DNA from: Planctomycetaceae bacterium
GTDB lineage: Bacteria; Planctomycetota; Planctomycetia; Pirellulales; UBA1268
Assembly: GCA_002862165.1 (NCBI GenBank)
Contig: PKCL01000411.1
Span: 1-7,712, forward strand
Length of the DNA: 7,712 bases
Direction of reading: 5' to 3'
The first letter of the stretch is position 1; every line of letters begins with the position of its first letter. Under the pieces are notes generated by a model. That model had not been told where the DNA came from. It saw only the letters and a program-made list of their open reading frames with translations, and ran no database searches. Position numbers and translations under genes: made by a program. Positions 1-5,933 of this stretch are shown piece by piece.

Positions 1-246
1 CATCATCCACGTTGCTTCACAATGTGGATGTGTGGTGGTGGTGCCAAGCCTGGACAAATCTATGGTGAAACAGATGACTTCTCATACAACATCGTTAAAG
101 ATCCTGTGCACATTCGAGATTTCCATGCCACGGTGCTTCACCTGCTTGGATTCGACCATGAGCGATTAACATATCGTCATCTCGGTCTGGATCAGAAACT
201 GACGGGTGTTGAACACGCAAAGATCATTCAAGACCTACTTGCCTAA
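1..246 (+). CDS. DUF1501 family protein, C-terminal fragment
   Basis: Only the last 81 residues are present; the frame is open to the left edge, so the start lies outside the window. The fragment opens with HHPRCFTMWMCGGG and continues with GETDDF, a DPVH segment, HATVLHLLG and a DHERLTYR segment. This series is typical of the C-terminus of planctomycete DUF1501 proteins, which belong to the alkaline-phosphatase/sulfatase superfamily. The family is usually exported, often through a Tat signal, and its genes commonly lie next to DUF1549/DUF1553 cytochrome-like genes. Its biochemical role is not established, although polymer degradation or surface functions are often suspected. The frame ends at TAA without any sign of damage. 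The family call is from recognised motifs; the partner gene upstream is inferred. Confidence 0.88.
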   Translation, partial: HHPRCFTMWMCGGGAKPGQIYGETDDFSYNIVKDPVHIRDFHATVLHLLGFDHERLTYRHLGLDQKLTGVEHAKIIQDLLA

Positions 247-499
247 TGACATCGCATTCGCCGTTAAGCAAAACCAAAAGAAACGCCAACTACTGTAAAA
301 TATAGTGTTTGCAAAATCATAGGCCTTTGTTCGGTAGGGGTAACTCTATCGTTGCAATCACTTATCAGCAAAAATGCCAACGAAAGAAAACCGCGACCCC
401 GTGTTAGGTTTTTCTAAACACTCAGTGACGTGGCAACCATGCCCTCACCACACCTCTGTTAGGCGATCGCAACCGCAAACAACTGTCTACCAATACCAC

Positions 500-1093
500 T
501 CAGCGAACTGCAAGAAAGTCAGAAACAACATTAGCGAAGCCTTTTGCACTTGGCACTGACAAGTCAAATATAAAGGTTTTATTCGCCTGCCTTGGCTGTT
601 TTACGATAAGCCTCTCTGACTGTAGTAATTCAACGATCTGCGTTGCCGCCAGGTTATTTGTGATCCAGTCACCTTGCCAACCTTTTGCTTTACCGACGGC
701 CTCAAAAAATTTGCCATCTGGCATAGATTCAGTCCGTAGCAACACTGCGCACTGATCTTTCTTCATTAATTCTCTTTCCGAATTCTCTGGTATGGCACTG
801 AATTCACCTGTTTGAAAACCAAAAAATGGGTACTGCTTGCCATCAACCACGACTTTGGACACGCAAATGTAAGCCGTTCCAATACTTCCAGGAACCTCCC
901 ATGCTACACATTCAGTTTCCTCACCAGTGATTTCACTAAGAGTTGAATAATAAAATTGTCTAGAATTTTCTGAGTCTGCATTTACTTTTTGTTCGTCTGG
1001 AATATTCATAGCGAACCAACATGCTGACACACACAAGCACGCCATGCCCCCAATTACTACCCGTAGCAAATTGTTCTTTTTTATTTCAATCAT
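500..1093 (-). CDS. exported, possibly lipidated protein of unknown function
   Basis: This 197-residue protein is not recognised. Its N-terminus has a short basic stretch (Lys5, Lys6, Arg11), a hydrophobic segment at about residues 12-25, and a lipobox-like VSAC with Cys25 as the potential lipidated residue, so export and membrane anchoring are likely. The mature part has three further cysteines (in TECVAW, YICVSK and DQCAVL) and alternates short beta-like and polar segments. The last third, with ATQIVELL, RLIVKQP and FIFDLSVPSAKGF, faintly recalls the end of IalB-type exported proteins, but the resemblance is too weak to name it. The start is backed by AGGG placed six bases upstream on the minus strand and by a promoter-like pair further out. 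It faces away from the sulfatase and stands alone. The coding call is good; function is unknown. Confidence 0.7.
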   Translation of the reverse strand: MIEIKKNNLLRVVIGGMACLCVSACWFAMNIPDEQKVNADSENSRQFYYSTLSEITGEETECVAWEVPGSIGTAYICVSKVVVDGKQYPFFGFQTGEFSAIPENSERELMKKDQCAVLLRTESMPDGKFFEAVGKAKGWQGDWITNNLAATQIVELLQSERLIVKQPRQANKTFIFDLSVPSAKGFANVVSDFLAVR

Positions 1094-1124
1094 GATTCAC
1101 CCTGAATGATTTAGGAATAATATA

Positions 1125-1153
1125 ATGATAAATTGTTATCCCAAAGAACTCAA
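1125..1153 (-). promoter_or_regulatory. sigma70-type promoter for the leftward exported-protein gene
   Basis: On the minus strand TTGAGT is followed after exactly 17 bases by TATCAT, in a strongly AT-rich stretch 32 to 60 bases upstream of the ATG at 1093. The position and spacing fit a housekeeping promoter. The -10 match is imperfect, and an overlapping alternative (TTGGGA, 16 bases, TATTAT) exists on the same strand, so the exact start of transcription is uncertain. Confidence 0.4.
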
Positions 1154-1305
1154 TAAATGGGCATTCAGAATCTAGGATTTTGAAGCGAGTTATTTTATCT
1201 AAACAGAATTACTGGTTTTTACGTTAAGACCAATCTAAACCTTGTGTTAAGTGCGGCAAACTCTTCATTTTCTTTCATGCGCTGTACGGATTACAGCGGC
1301 ACTAA

Positions 1306-1358
1306 TGGCCCACCTCGAAAGTTCTTTCTGGTGGGTGAATGTGTGCGTCTATGGGCCA
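1306..1358. repeat. nested inverted repeats in the large intergenic gap
   Basis: CCCACC (1309-1314) pairs with GGTGGG (1330-1335), and inside it GAAAG (1317-1321) pairs with CTTTC (1324-1328), giving an imperfect hairpin with a small asymmetric internal loop. In an alternative and partly competing pairing, TGGCCCA (1306-1312) is the exact reverse complement of TGGGCCA (1352-1358). It is not followed by a T run, so it is not a classical terminator. A structured RNA, the end of a decayed insertion or chance are all possible. Confidence 0.35.
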
Positions 1359-1889
1359 AATCAGGACGTCCACAACCAATCACTTTTGCTGTCCTAATAT
1401 CCCTAGGAAACCCAGCCCGTTCTTAGGTTTCATGATTCCCTGGCGGTGGGCTGTCTTATGCGTAGTACGATAAACTGCACTAAATCGCCCCGCTGCAACA
1501 TCTCATAGGCTTCACTGCCTTTGTATAGTCACCTTGTCAGTTCGTAGTTGGCTAGCTGCTATTGATCGCTGGCCTCGATTGGAGGTGGTGCGATCATGAT
1601 GAGTCATTGGCACAGGTTTGTCTCTGTCTTTTTAAGCTATCTGTCTTGATGAGCTATCTGCATTCTCAGCAAACAGTCGGTGCGAAACGGTAAAAGCCTC
1701 TGACATCTACTTGCCTCACGGTGCTACAAACTCACAATAGACTGCTTTCTATTTACAGGTGCACTCGACAATGACATGATAATTGTTCATTTTTTTCGAG
1801 ATGTTTTTGTAACACTTGGCAGAACGGAAACATCTGATCATCATGCAGTCTGAAATGATGGTGTTCTTTTCAAAAGAGGGGTCTTCCTG

Positions 1890-3308
1890 ATGATCAAGTA
1901 TTTTTTAGCGACTGTACTCAGTCTGCACTGCGCGTGTGCCTATGCCGAGAGCCGTCCAAATGTTCTTTGGATTTATCTCGAAGACATAAGTGGTTGGCTT
2001 AGTTGTTATGGCGAGACACTCATTGAAACACCGAATTTTGATCGCCTTGCTGCACGTGGCATTCGCTTTGATCGCTTCTATACACCGGCTGGTGTGTGCT
2101 CAGCCACTCGTTCTGCCACGATTGTTGGTGCAATGCAGACGAGCTTTGGCATTCACAATCATCGTAGCGGCCGACCAGATTTTCGGGGTCAGACAATGGG
2201 CATTGGTTTTGATGACATTCGGTTACCCACGGGCGTTGAGCCTCTTCCAGTTTTAATGAAGAAAGCCGGATACTTTACGTTTAATCAATCTGGCAAAGAT
2301 GACTACAACTTCAAATGGAGTGCAGACAATTTCTACAGCCCGAACAGTAAAAAGGATCTGTGGCGCAATCGTAAATCTGGCCAACCGTTTTTCGGACAGG
2401 TTCAGCTAAAAGGCGGAAAGCTTGGCAAGCGGGCAAAGGCAGTCATTGATCCTGCAACAGTACCTGTCCCGCCGTACTATCCAGACATTCCTGAAGTACG
2501 TGAAGAAATCGCACATCACTATGATTGTCTTCTCAAGACTGATCAGGAGATTGGCGACCTGCTTGACCAGCTTGAAAAGGATGGGCTTACCGATTCGACA
2601 TACATTTTCTGCTTCAGTGACCATGGCTACAAACTTCATCGTCACAAACAATTTTTATACGAAGGTGGCATTCGCATGCCGCTGCTTGTAGCCGGCCCTG
2701 GTATTAAACCGGGTCAGGTACGTGATGATCTTGTCAGCGGTATTGATATCGCGCCGGCAAGCCTTGCAGCTGCTGGGATCTCTATTCCTTCTTTTATGGA
2801 AGGACGAGATTTCTTGGCAAAAGATTACGCACCACGAGAGTATCTTGTGGCTGCACGTGATCGATGTGATTACAGCATTGAAAAAATACGAGCCATTGTC
2901 ACGCCACGATTTAAGTATCTTCGGAATTATCTGACAGACCGTCCTTTTATGCAGCCGAGTTATAAAGATCCGTGGCCTGTTTCAATACGATTTCGAGAGA
3001 TGATGGCCAACAATGAGATGAATGAGACACAACTCATTTTCTTTGGTCCAGAAAAGCCGTCTGAAGAGCTGTATGATTTGGAAAACGATCCTCATGAAAT
3101 TCATAATCTTGCAGACGATCCAGCGTTCCAGAAAGATCTGAAGCAGCATCAACAATTCCTGAACAACTGGATTGAAGACACTGGTGATCAGGGGCAGACG
3201 ACCGAAAGCGATGCTGGTTTACTGGCAGCTTTAAAGCGTTGGGGAGACAAGTGCGTCAACCCGGAATATGATCGTGTACGATCGCAGCTGAAAGAATCAA
3301 AAGAGTGA
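1890..3308 (+). CDS. exported type I sulfatase, heparan-N-sulfatase-like
   Basis: This 472-residue hydrolase is predicted to remove sulfate groups from a sulfated glycan outside the cytoplasm. A signal peptide with an AYA site near residue 19 precedes the mature enzyme. The formylglycine signature is CSATR at Cys70-Arg74, the C-x-A-x-R variant, which needs maturation by a sulfatase-modifying enzyme not seen here. The N-terminal metal segment is Glu31-Asp32 followed by the CYG loop, where most sulfatases have Asp-Asp. The second metal segment is SDHG with Asp244-His245. The carboxy end carries ELYDLENDP and HNLADDP (about 393-410), the usual C-terminal subdomain. Overall order and the RxKYLRNY segment place it nearest the heparan N-sulfatase (SGSH-like) branch. 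The start follows AAAAGAGGG by about nine bases. Of its 30 Arg codons none is AGA or AGG. The substrate is unknown; a marine polysaccharide is plausible. Confidence 0.93.
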   Translation: MIKYFLATVLSLHCACAYAESRPNVLWIYLEDISGWLSCYGETLIETPNFDRLAARGIRFDRFYTPAGVCSATRSATIVGAMQTSFGIHNHRSGRPDFRGQTMGIGFDDIRLPTGVEPLPVLMKKAGYFTFNQSGKDDYNFKWSADNFYSPNSKKDLWRNRKSGQPFFGQVQLKGGKLGKRAKAVIDPATVPVPPYYPDIPEVREEIAHHYDCLLKTDQEIGDLLDQLEKDGLTDSTYIFCFSDHGYKLHRHKQFLYEGGIRMPLLVAGPGIKPGQVRDDLVSGIDIAPASLAAAGISIPSFMEGRDFLAKDYAPREYLVAARDRCDYSIEKIRAIVTPRFKYLRNYLTDRPFMQPSYKDPWPVSIRFREMMANNEMNETQLIFFGPEKPSEELYDLENDPHEIHNLADDPAFQKDLKQHQQFLNNWIEDTGDQGQTTESDAGLLAALKRWGDKCVNPEYDRVRSQLKESKE

Positions 3309-3349
3309 TGCAGTCATTCGTTTCGGTTTTTTAGTGATACACATCAAAC

Positions 3350-3422
3350 GCCCTCGTAGCTCAGGGGATAGAGCACCGCTTTCCTAAAGCGGGAGTCGCA
3401 GGTTCGAATCCTGCCGGGGGTA
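3350..3422 (+). tRNA. tRNA-Arg (anticodon CCT, reads AGG)
   Basis: A complete 73-base cloverleaf is visible. The acceptor stem GCCCTCG pairs with CGGGGGT, including two G-U pairs. The D arm GCTC/GAGC closes its loop, and the anticodon stem CCGCT/AGCGG encloses TTCCTAA with CCT at 3383-3385. The T arm GCAGG/CCTGC encloses TTCGAAT, and A at 3422 is the discriminator. The CCA tail is not encoded. It sits 41 bases after the sulfatase stop, and its 3' end abuts the mobile module, the usual arrangement when a tyrosine recombinase uses the 3' half of a tRNA gene as attachment site. Confidence 0.96.
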
Positions 3423-3455
3423 CTTGGTTTTGCCTGTAGTACGGTTGAAACGCAC

Positions 3456-3534
3456 TTTGCCACACGTTTGTGTGGCATATGTGTGGCAAAACCTAAAAAC
3501 TGTCACTCTGGCAGACAAAATCTTGTGTGGCAAA
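3456..3534. repeat. cluster of four GTGTGGCA sites beside the tRNA
   Basis: The octamer GTGTGGCA occurs at 3470-3477, 3481-3488 and 3525-3532, and its exact complement TGCCACAC at 3458-3465. The first inverted pair forms an 8-bp hairpin with a 4-base loop. The pair TTTGCCACAC (3456-3465) and GTGTGGCAAA (3481-3490, and again at 3525-3534) extends the match to 10 bases. The cluster lies between the presumed attachment site and the element promoter. This is where recombinase arm-type sites or excisionase/regulator operators are normally found. The repeat is directly visible; the binding role is inferred. Confidence 0.7.
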
Positions 3535-3568
3535 CCATATGTCCACTCAAAAAATATTTATTCGCCCC

Positions 3569-3597
3569 TTGACTTCTAATCAGCAATGTTGTAAGAT
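3569..3597 (+). promoter_or_regulatory. strong sigma70-type promoter of the element operon
   Basis: TTGACT (3569-3574) and TAAGAT (3592-3597) are separated by exactly 17 bases and preceded by an A/T-rich stretch (AAAAAATATTTATT) resembling an UP element. Transcription would start near 3604, about 70 bases before the first gene, and would read all five overlapping genes. The last GTGTGGCA site lies 37 bases upstream of the -35, so a protein bound there could influence expression. Confidence 0.6.
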
Positions 3598-3618
3598 TGT
3601 ATTCCCCACAGCTAAAGT

Positions 3619-3669
3619 ATGACTCATGGAATGACGATGACATTACTTGGACACCCTGACCTTTTATAG
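3619..3669 (+). other. possible 16-codon leader frame, in frame with the first element gene
   Basis: An ATG 15 bases after the predicted transcript start opens a frame encoding MTHGMTMTLLGHPDLL and closes with TAG six bases before the ATG of the 215-aa gene, in the same frame. It contains three ATG codons. No Shine-Dalgarno sequence precedes it or the downstream gene, so termination and re-initiation could explain how the downstream gene is translated. It may equally be chance. Confidence 0.2.
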
Positions 3670-3675
3670 ACGAAC

Positions 3676-4323
3676 ATGAGTAGAACCAAAATACAAGACA
3701 ATACGTTGGAAGAGCTGGACAAGCTGTGTCAGTCAATCGCCCAAATAGAACATGACAACTGGGCAATCATTGAACGATACCGAGTCATTCAGGATCAGAT
3801 TGATTCGTTACTCACCGCGAGTGTCAAGAAACATGGTGAACCGCTAGCGTCAGAGTCAGCGATCAAGAAACGTGTTACAAAATTCAGAGAGATGTTAGGG
3901 CCAGTGAGAAAGCCACGTTCAGTGAGTGGACAGGCAATGAAACTACGCCTAACAGGAGAGGACAAACTTGAACTGACATACTCAATGGTTTGTGACTTTT
4001 ACAAGCGAGGCGTTGAGCGTGTCACCTTGGACGAAATCAACGATTGGCTTGATGAGCCAAGGAAACAAGGAAAGACAGACATAAGAGATGATTTGAAGGT
4101 GAGAGGTGTTCACATAACACAGGTTCGATGGTTCGATACATCAAAGAAAATAAAGATGAAATCAGGCAAGATGAAGACTGTTGGAATGTGCCTGTACTCT
4201 GACGATTGTTATGAGTCCAAAGGAGCCGGAGCGAAATCATCCTTCAACGTGAAGAGATGGAAAAAACATCTCGCCCCAGAATTTAAGACACGGACTGAAC
4301 GTGTTCACGGGGTGAAGTCATGA
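3676..4323 (+). CDS. unrecognised 215-aa basic protein, first gene of the element operon
   Basis: No family is recognised. Residues 8-46 are heptad-like and probably form a coiled coil or helical hairpin (Leu11, Leu14, Leu17, Ile21, Ile24, Ile31-Ile32, Ile38, Ile42, Leu45-Leu46). Residues 60-92 are strongly basic. Residues 95-175 contain a helix (LELTYSMVCDFYKRG), then VTLDEINDWLD and VRGVHITQVRWF followed by a Lys-rich hairpin and a VGMCLYSDD segment. This order is compatible with a winged-helix-like fold, but that is a guess. The position before an AlpA-like gene and integrase suggests a DNA-binding regulator or recombination accessory factor. There is no clear ribosome site, and an in-frame TAG at 3667 excludes an earlier start. 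Its stop overlaps the next gene by four bases. Arg codons are rich in AGA (6 of 17), unlike the neighbouring chromosome. Confidence 0.72.
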   Translation: MSRTKIQDNTLEELDKLCQSIAQIEHDNWAIIERYRVIQDQIDSLLTASVKKHGEPLASESAIKKRVTKFREMLGPVRKPRSVSGQAMKLRLTGEDKLELTYSMVCDFYKRGVERVTLDEINDWLDEPRKQGKTDIRDDLKVRGVHITQVRWFDTSKKIKMKSGKMKTVGMCLYSDDCYESKGAGAKSSFNVKRWKKHLAPEFKTRTERVHGVKS

Positions 4324-4595
4324 GGAAGGCTGACGCAAAGAAACGAGTTGCTGAAGAAGGTGGATTGGATGGTGTCACTTGGTTGCTGACGTATCAGGTT
4401 TACGCCTACTGCGACATGGGAGAAGGAACATTGAAACGACACAAGGAACACAACGACTTTCCAAAGCCAAAGAAGTTTGGCAAGCGAAAGAACCTATATT
4501 CCAAAAAGGAAATAGGTAAGTGGATGAATGACTATATTTTTTTATCTGATCACACTATTCAGCATTGCTACAACATAGGTGAGTATAATGGCTAG
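4320..4595 (+). CDS. AlpA/excisionase-like helix-turn-helix DNA-binding protein
   Basis: This 91-residue protein carries a MerR/AlpA-type helix-turn-helix at about residues 22-72. It opens with LLTYQVYAYCDMGEGTLKR, followed by the wing FPKPKKFGKRKNLYSKKEI and a final GKWM helix. That pattern (threonine-type recognition helix, then FPKP..FG.R..Y...EI..W) is the hallmark of small excisionase and AlpA-family regulators. These bend attachment-site DNA to favour excision or activate integrase genes. The 19-residue tail after the domain (DYIFLSDHTIQ and on) is not part of the family. The start is fixed by a four-base ATGA overlap with the upstream gene and by GGGGTGA at 4309-4315. The 3' end overlaps the integrase start by eight bases, so translation of regulator and recombinase is probably coupled. 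A directionality-factor role is inferred from family and position; the GTGTGGCA repeats are candidate targets. Confidence 0.8.
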   Translation: MRKADAKKRVAEEGGLDGVTWLLTYQVYAYCDMGEGTLKRHKEHNDFPKPKKFGKRKNLYSKKEIGKWMNDYIFLSDHTIQHCYNIGEYNG

Positions 4596-5808
4596 TGTTT
4601 ATCAACCAAAAGGACGCAATATTCTGCGAATGGAAATGAGAAAGAACGGCAAGAAATTGCCCGTCAAGAACATTCCATTAACACCTGAACTCCAGAAGGA
4701 CTATCAGTGGTTGAGAAACCTTGTCCGCGAGATGGAACGTGCCGTGAAGAGTGGAAGCAAACTTTCCGACAAGAGTCTTGAGGCTGTAAGAAAACTACGC
4801 AGAACAAATCCTCAACTGATTCAAGAAATGGCTGATGAAGGTTGGTTCATTGCCGTTACTGATTACACCATCGAGGAAGCATTCAAGGAGTTCATCAAAC
4901 AGAAGGAGCGTGATGGTAATGCTTCTAGGACGATCAAGAATTGGAAGAACACAGCACAACGAATCTTCCTCTATTTGAACCCTACAACGCCATGTTCACA
5001 GATCACACTAAAACTTGTGAAGGATGTGTTCAGGAGTCTTCGTAATCATGAGAACCGATGGGGTGAAAGGTTTTCACCGATCACTCTACAGAAGGATTCC
5101 AAGAACCTACGTCAACTGTTCCGCGACCTGTTGGAAAACAAGGACATCACAGAGAACCCAATCGACAAGTATCGTTTCAAGATCGAGAAATGGGAACGTC
5201 CAAAACCAGTTCCACCAGTGAATGATGAAGTATTCCGCAAAGTTCTGCGAGAGGCATTCATACCAGAGGAACTACAGCAAAAAACATTATTGGCTTACTA
5301 CAGGATCATGTCTGCAAGACAGAACGATCCACGATTCTATCCAGAGGAAGGTCACGTTGGCGATCACTGGGAAGATGTAGACCTCAAGAGAAAGATGATC
5401 AATCGCTGGAACGTCAAGCACAAAGACAAATCAGGCTATCAGCCTGTGCCGCTTGGTATGTGGAAGCTGTTGATGACTTGGAGAGAAGAGGTCATTGCCA
5501 ACGAAGGTCAAGCGGTTGGGCCAATCTTTCCTTGGCTGAATGAATCAACACCATCGGCTCAATACGACTGGTTCAAGCGAAGAGTGGAACGAGTTGTTCC
5601 CGGATGCTGGGAAGGTTTCCTCAAAGCGTTGAGAGCGAGTCGCTCACGCGAAGTTAGAAGAATGGACAACGGCAGATTCCTTGAGTCACAGATCGTTGGA
5701 CACAGTGAGGAAGTTGCTGACTTGCACTATGACGCTGTGGAAGAGTCGGACTTTGAACAAATTTGGAACGATCCACGATGGATCGACTTGGAGGGAGAAG
5801 CAGCATGA
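4588..5808 (+). CDS. tyrosine recombinase (site-specific integrase)
   Basis: This 406-residue integrase cuts and rejoins DNA through a phosphotyrosine intermediate and should integrate and excise the element at the tRNA. After a basic N-terminus, a SAM-like core-binding domain covers about residues 92-200 (TIEEAFKEFIKQK through LRQLFRDLLE). The catalytic domain follows. I assign Arg I to Arg244 (in SAR), the beta-hairpin Lys to Lys277 or Lys279 (VKHKDK), Arg II to Arg349 (KALR), the second His to His372 (VGHSEE) and the nucleophile to Tyr381 (LHYDAV). The first His of the usual HxxR is Lys346, as in a planctomycete integrase group with divergent RII boxes. I chose ATG 4588, preceded by AGGTGAG, over a GTG nine bases earlier that lies inside that ribosome site. 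AGA/AGG codons are frequent. The frame is intact and probably functional. Its stop overlaps the next start as ATGA. Confidence 0.9.
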   Translation: MASVYQPKGRNILRMEMRKNGKKLPVKNIPLTPELQKDYQWLRNLVREMERAVKSGSKLSDKSLEAVRKLRRTNPQLIQEMADEGWFIAVTDYTIEEAFKEFIKQKERDGNASRTIKNWKNTAQRIFLYLNPTTPCSQITLKLVKDVFRSLRNHENRWGERFSPITLQKDSKNLRQLFRDLLENKDITENPIDKYRFKIEKWERPKPVPPVNDEVFRKVLREAFIPEELQQKTLLAYYRIMSARQNDPRFYPEEGHVGDHWEDVDLKRKMINRWNVKHKDKSGYQPVPLGMWKLLMTWREEVIANEGQAVGPIFPWLNESTPSAQYDWFKRRVERVVPGCWEGFLKALRASRSREVRRMDNGRFLESQIVGHSEEVADLHYDAVEESDFEQIWNDPRWIDLEGEAA

Positions 5809-5933
5809 TTGAATTGATTTTACTTCTAGGCTTGGCGTGGATGCTTCGCAACTGGTTGCAAGCTCCAACACAACAGGACTGTGAAGATTGGATTGTGATG
5901 AATGAGTTCGATGACTTGGAAGGTGGCGACTAG
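5805..5933 (+). CDS. 42-aa single-pass membrane microprotein
   Basis: The small frame starts in an ATGA overlap with the integrase stop, with GGAGG at 5790-5794 ten bases upstream, and stops in a TAGTG junction with the following gene. Residues 2-18 (IELILLLGLAWMLRNWL) form one hydrophobic helix, ending near an Arg. The remaining 24 residues are polar and acidic (QQDCEDW, NEFDDLEGGD). The likely topology is an N-terminal membrane anchor with an acidic tail in the cytoplasm. The double overlap and its own good ribosome site argue that it is a real gene rather than a spacer. No family is recognised. It could be a membrane tether, an inhibitor of a host or rival element, or a toxin-like small protein; the sequence does not decide. 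Confidence 0.6.
   Translation: MIELILLLGLAWMLRNWLQAPTQQDCEDWIVMNEFDDLEGGD

Larger units (their letters stand above)
1094..1889. other. 796-base gap with no convincing gene
   Basis: Neither strand holds a reading frame with a good start, ribosome site and protein-like composition. The longest plus frame (1244-1426) starts at GTG, lacks a Shine-Dalgarno sequence and resembles no family. On the minus strand, short open stretches between about 1700 and 1290 (for example one encoding YEMLQRGDLVQF) are interrupted by stops in every frame. They could be remnants of a decayed gene or chance frames. The gap contains the imperfect hairpin described separately. It also holds an AT-rich inverted repeat followed by a T run at 1770-1796, and the presumed promoter and 5' untranslated region of the sulfatase gene. 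No -35/-10 pair for the sulfatase stands out. Confidence 0.55.

Noticed and set aside
401..421. Hairpin GTGTTAG/CTAAACAC as a terminator for the DUF1501 or leftward gene
   Set aside because: It has a weak AT-rich stem with a bulge and no T run after either side; it lies 155 bases past one stop and 79 past the other.
374..559. Plus-strand frame of 61 codons between the DUF1501 gene and the leftward gene
   Set aside because: It overlaps the 3' end of the better supported leftward gene, has no ribosome site, and its protein composition looks random.
1244..1426. Plus-strand frame of 60 codons starting at GTG
   Set aside because: It has a non-ATG start without a Shine-Dalgarno sequence, runs across the inverted repeats and matches no family.
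1770..1796. AATGACA/TGTTCATT inverted repeat followed by a T run, read as an intrinsic terminator
   Set aside because: The stem is almost entirely A/T with a bulge, and no upstream gene on that strand would need it.
3456..3534. CRISPR-like array from the repeated GTGTGGCA octamers
   Set aside because: Units are only 8-10 bases, spacing is irregular (3 and 36 bases between direct copies), one copy is inverted, and no cas gene is present.
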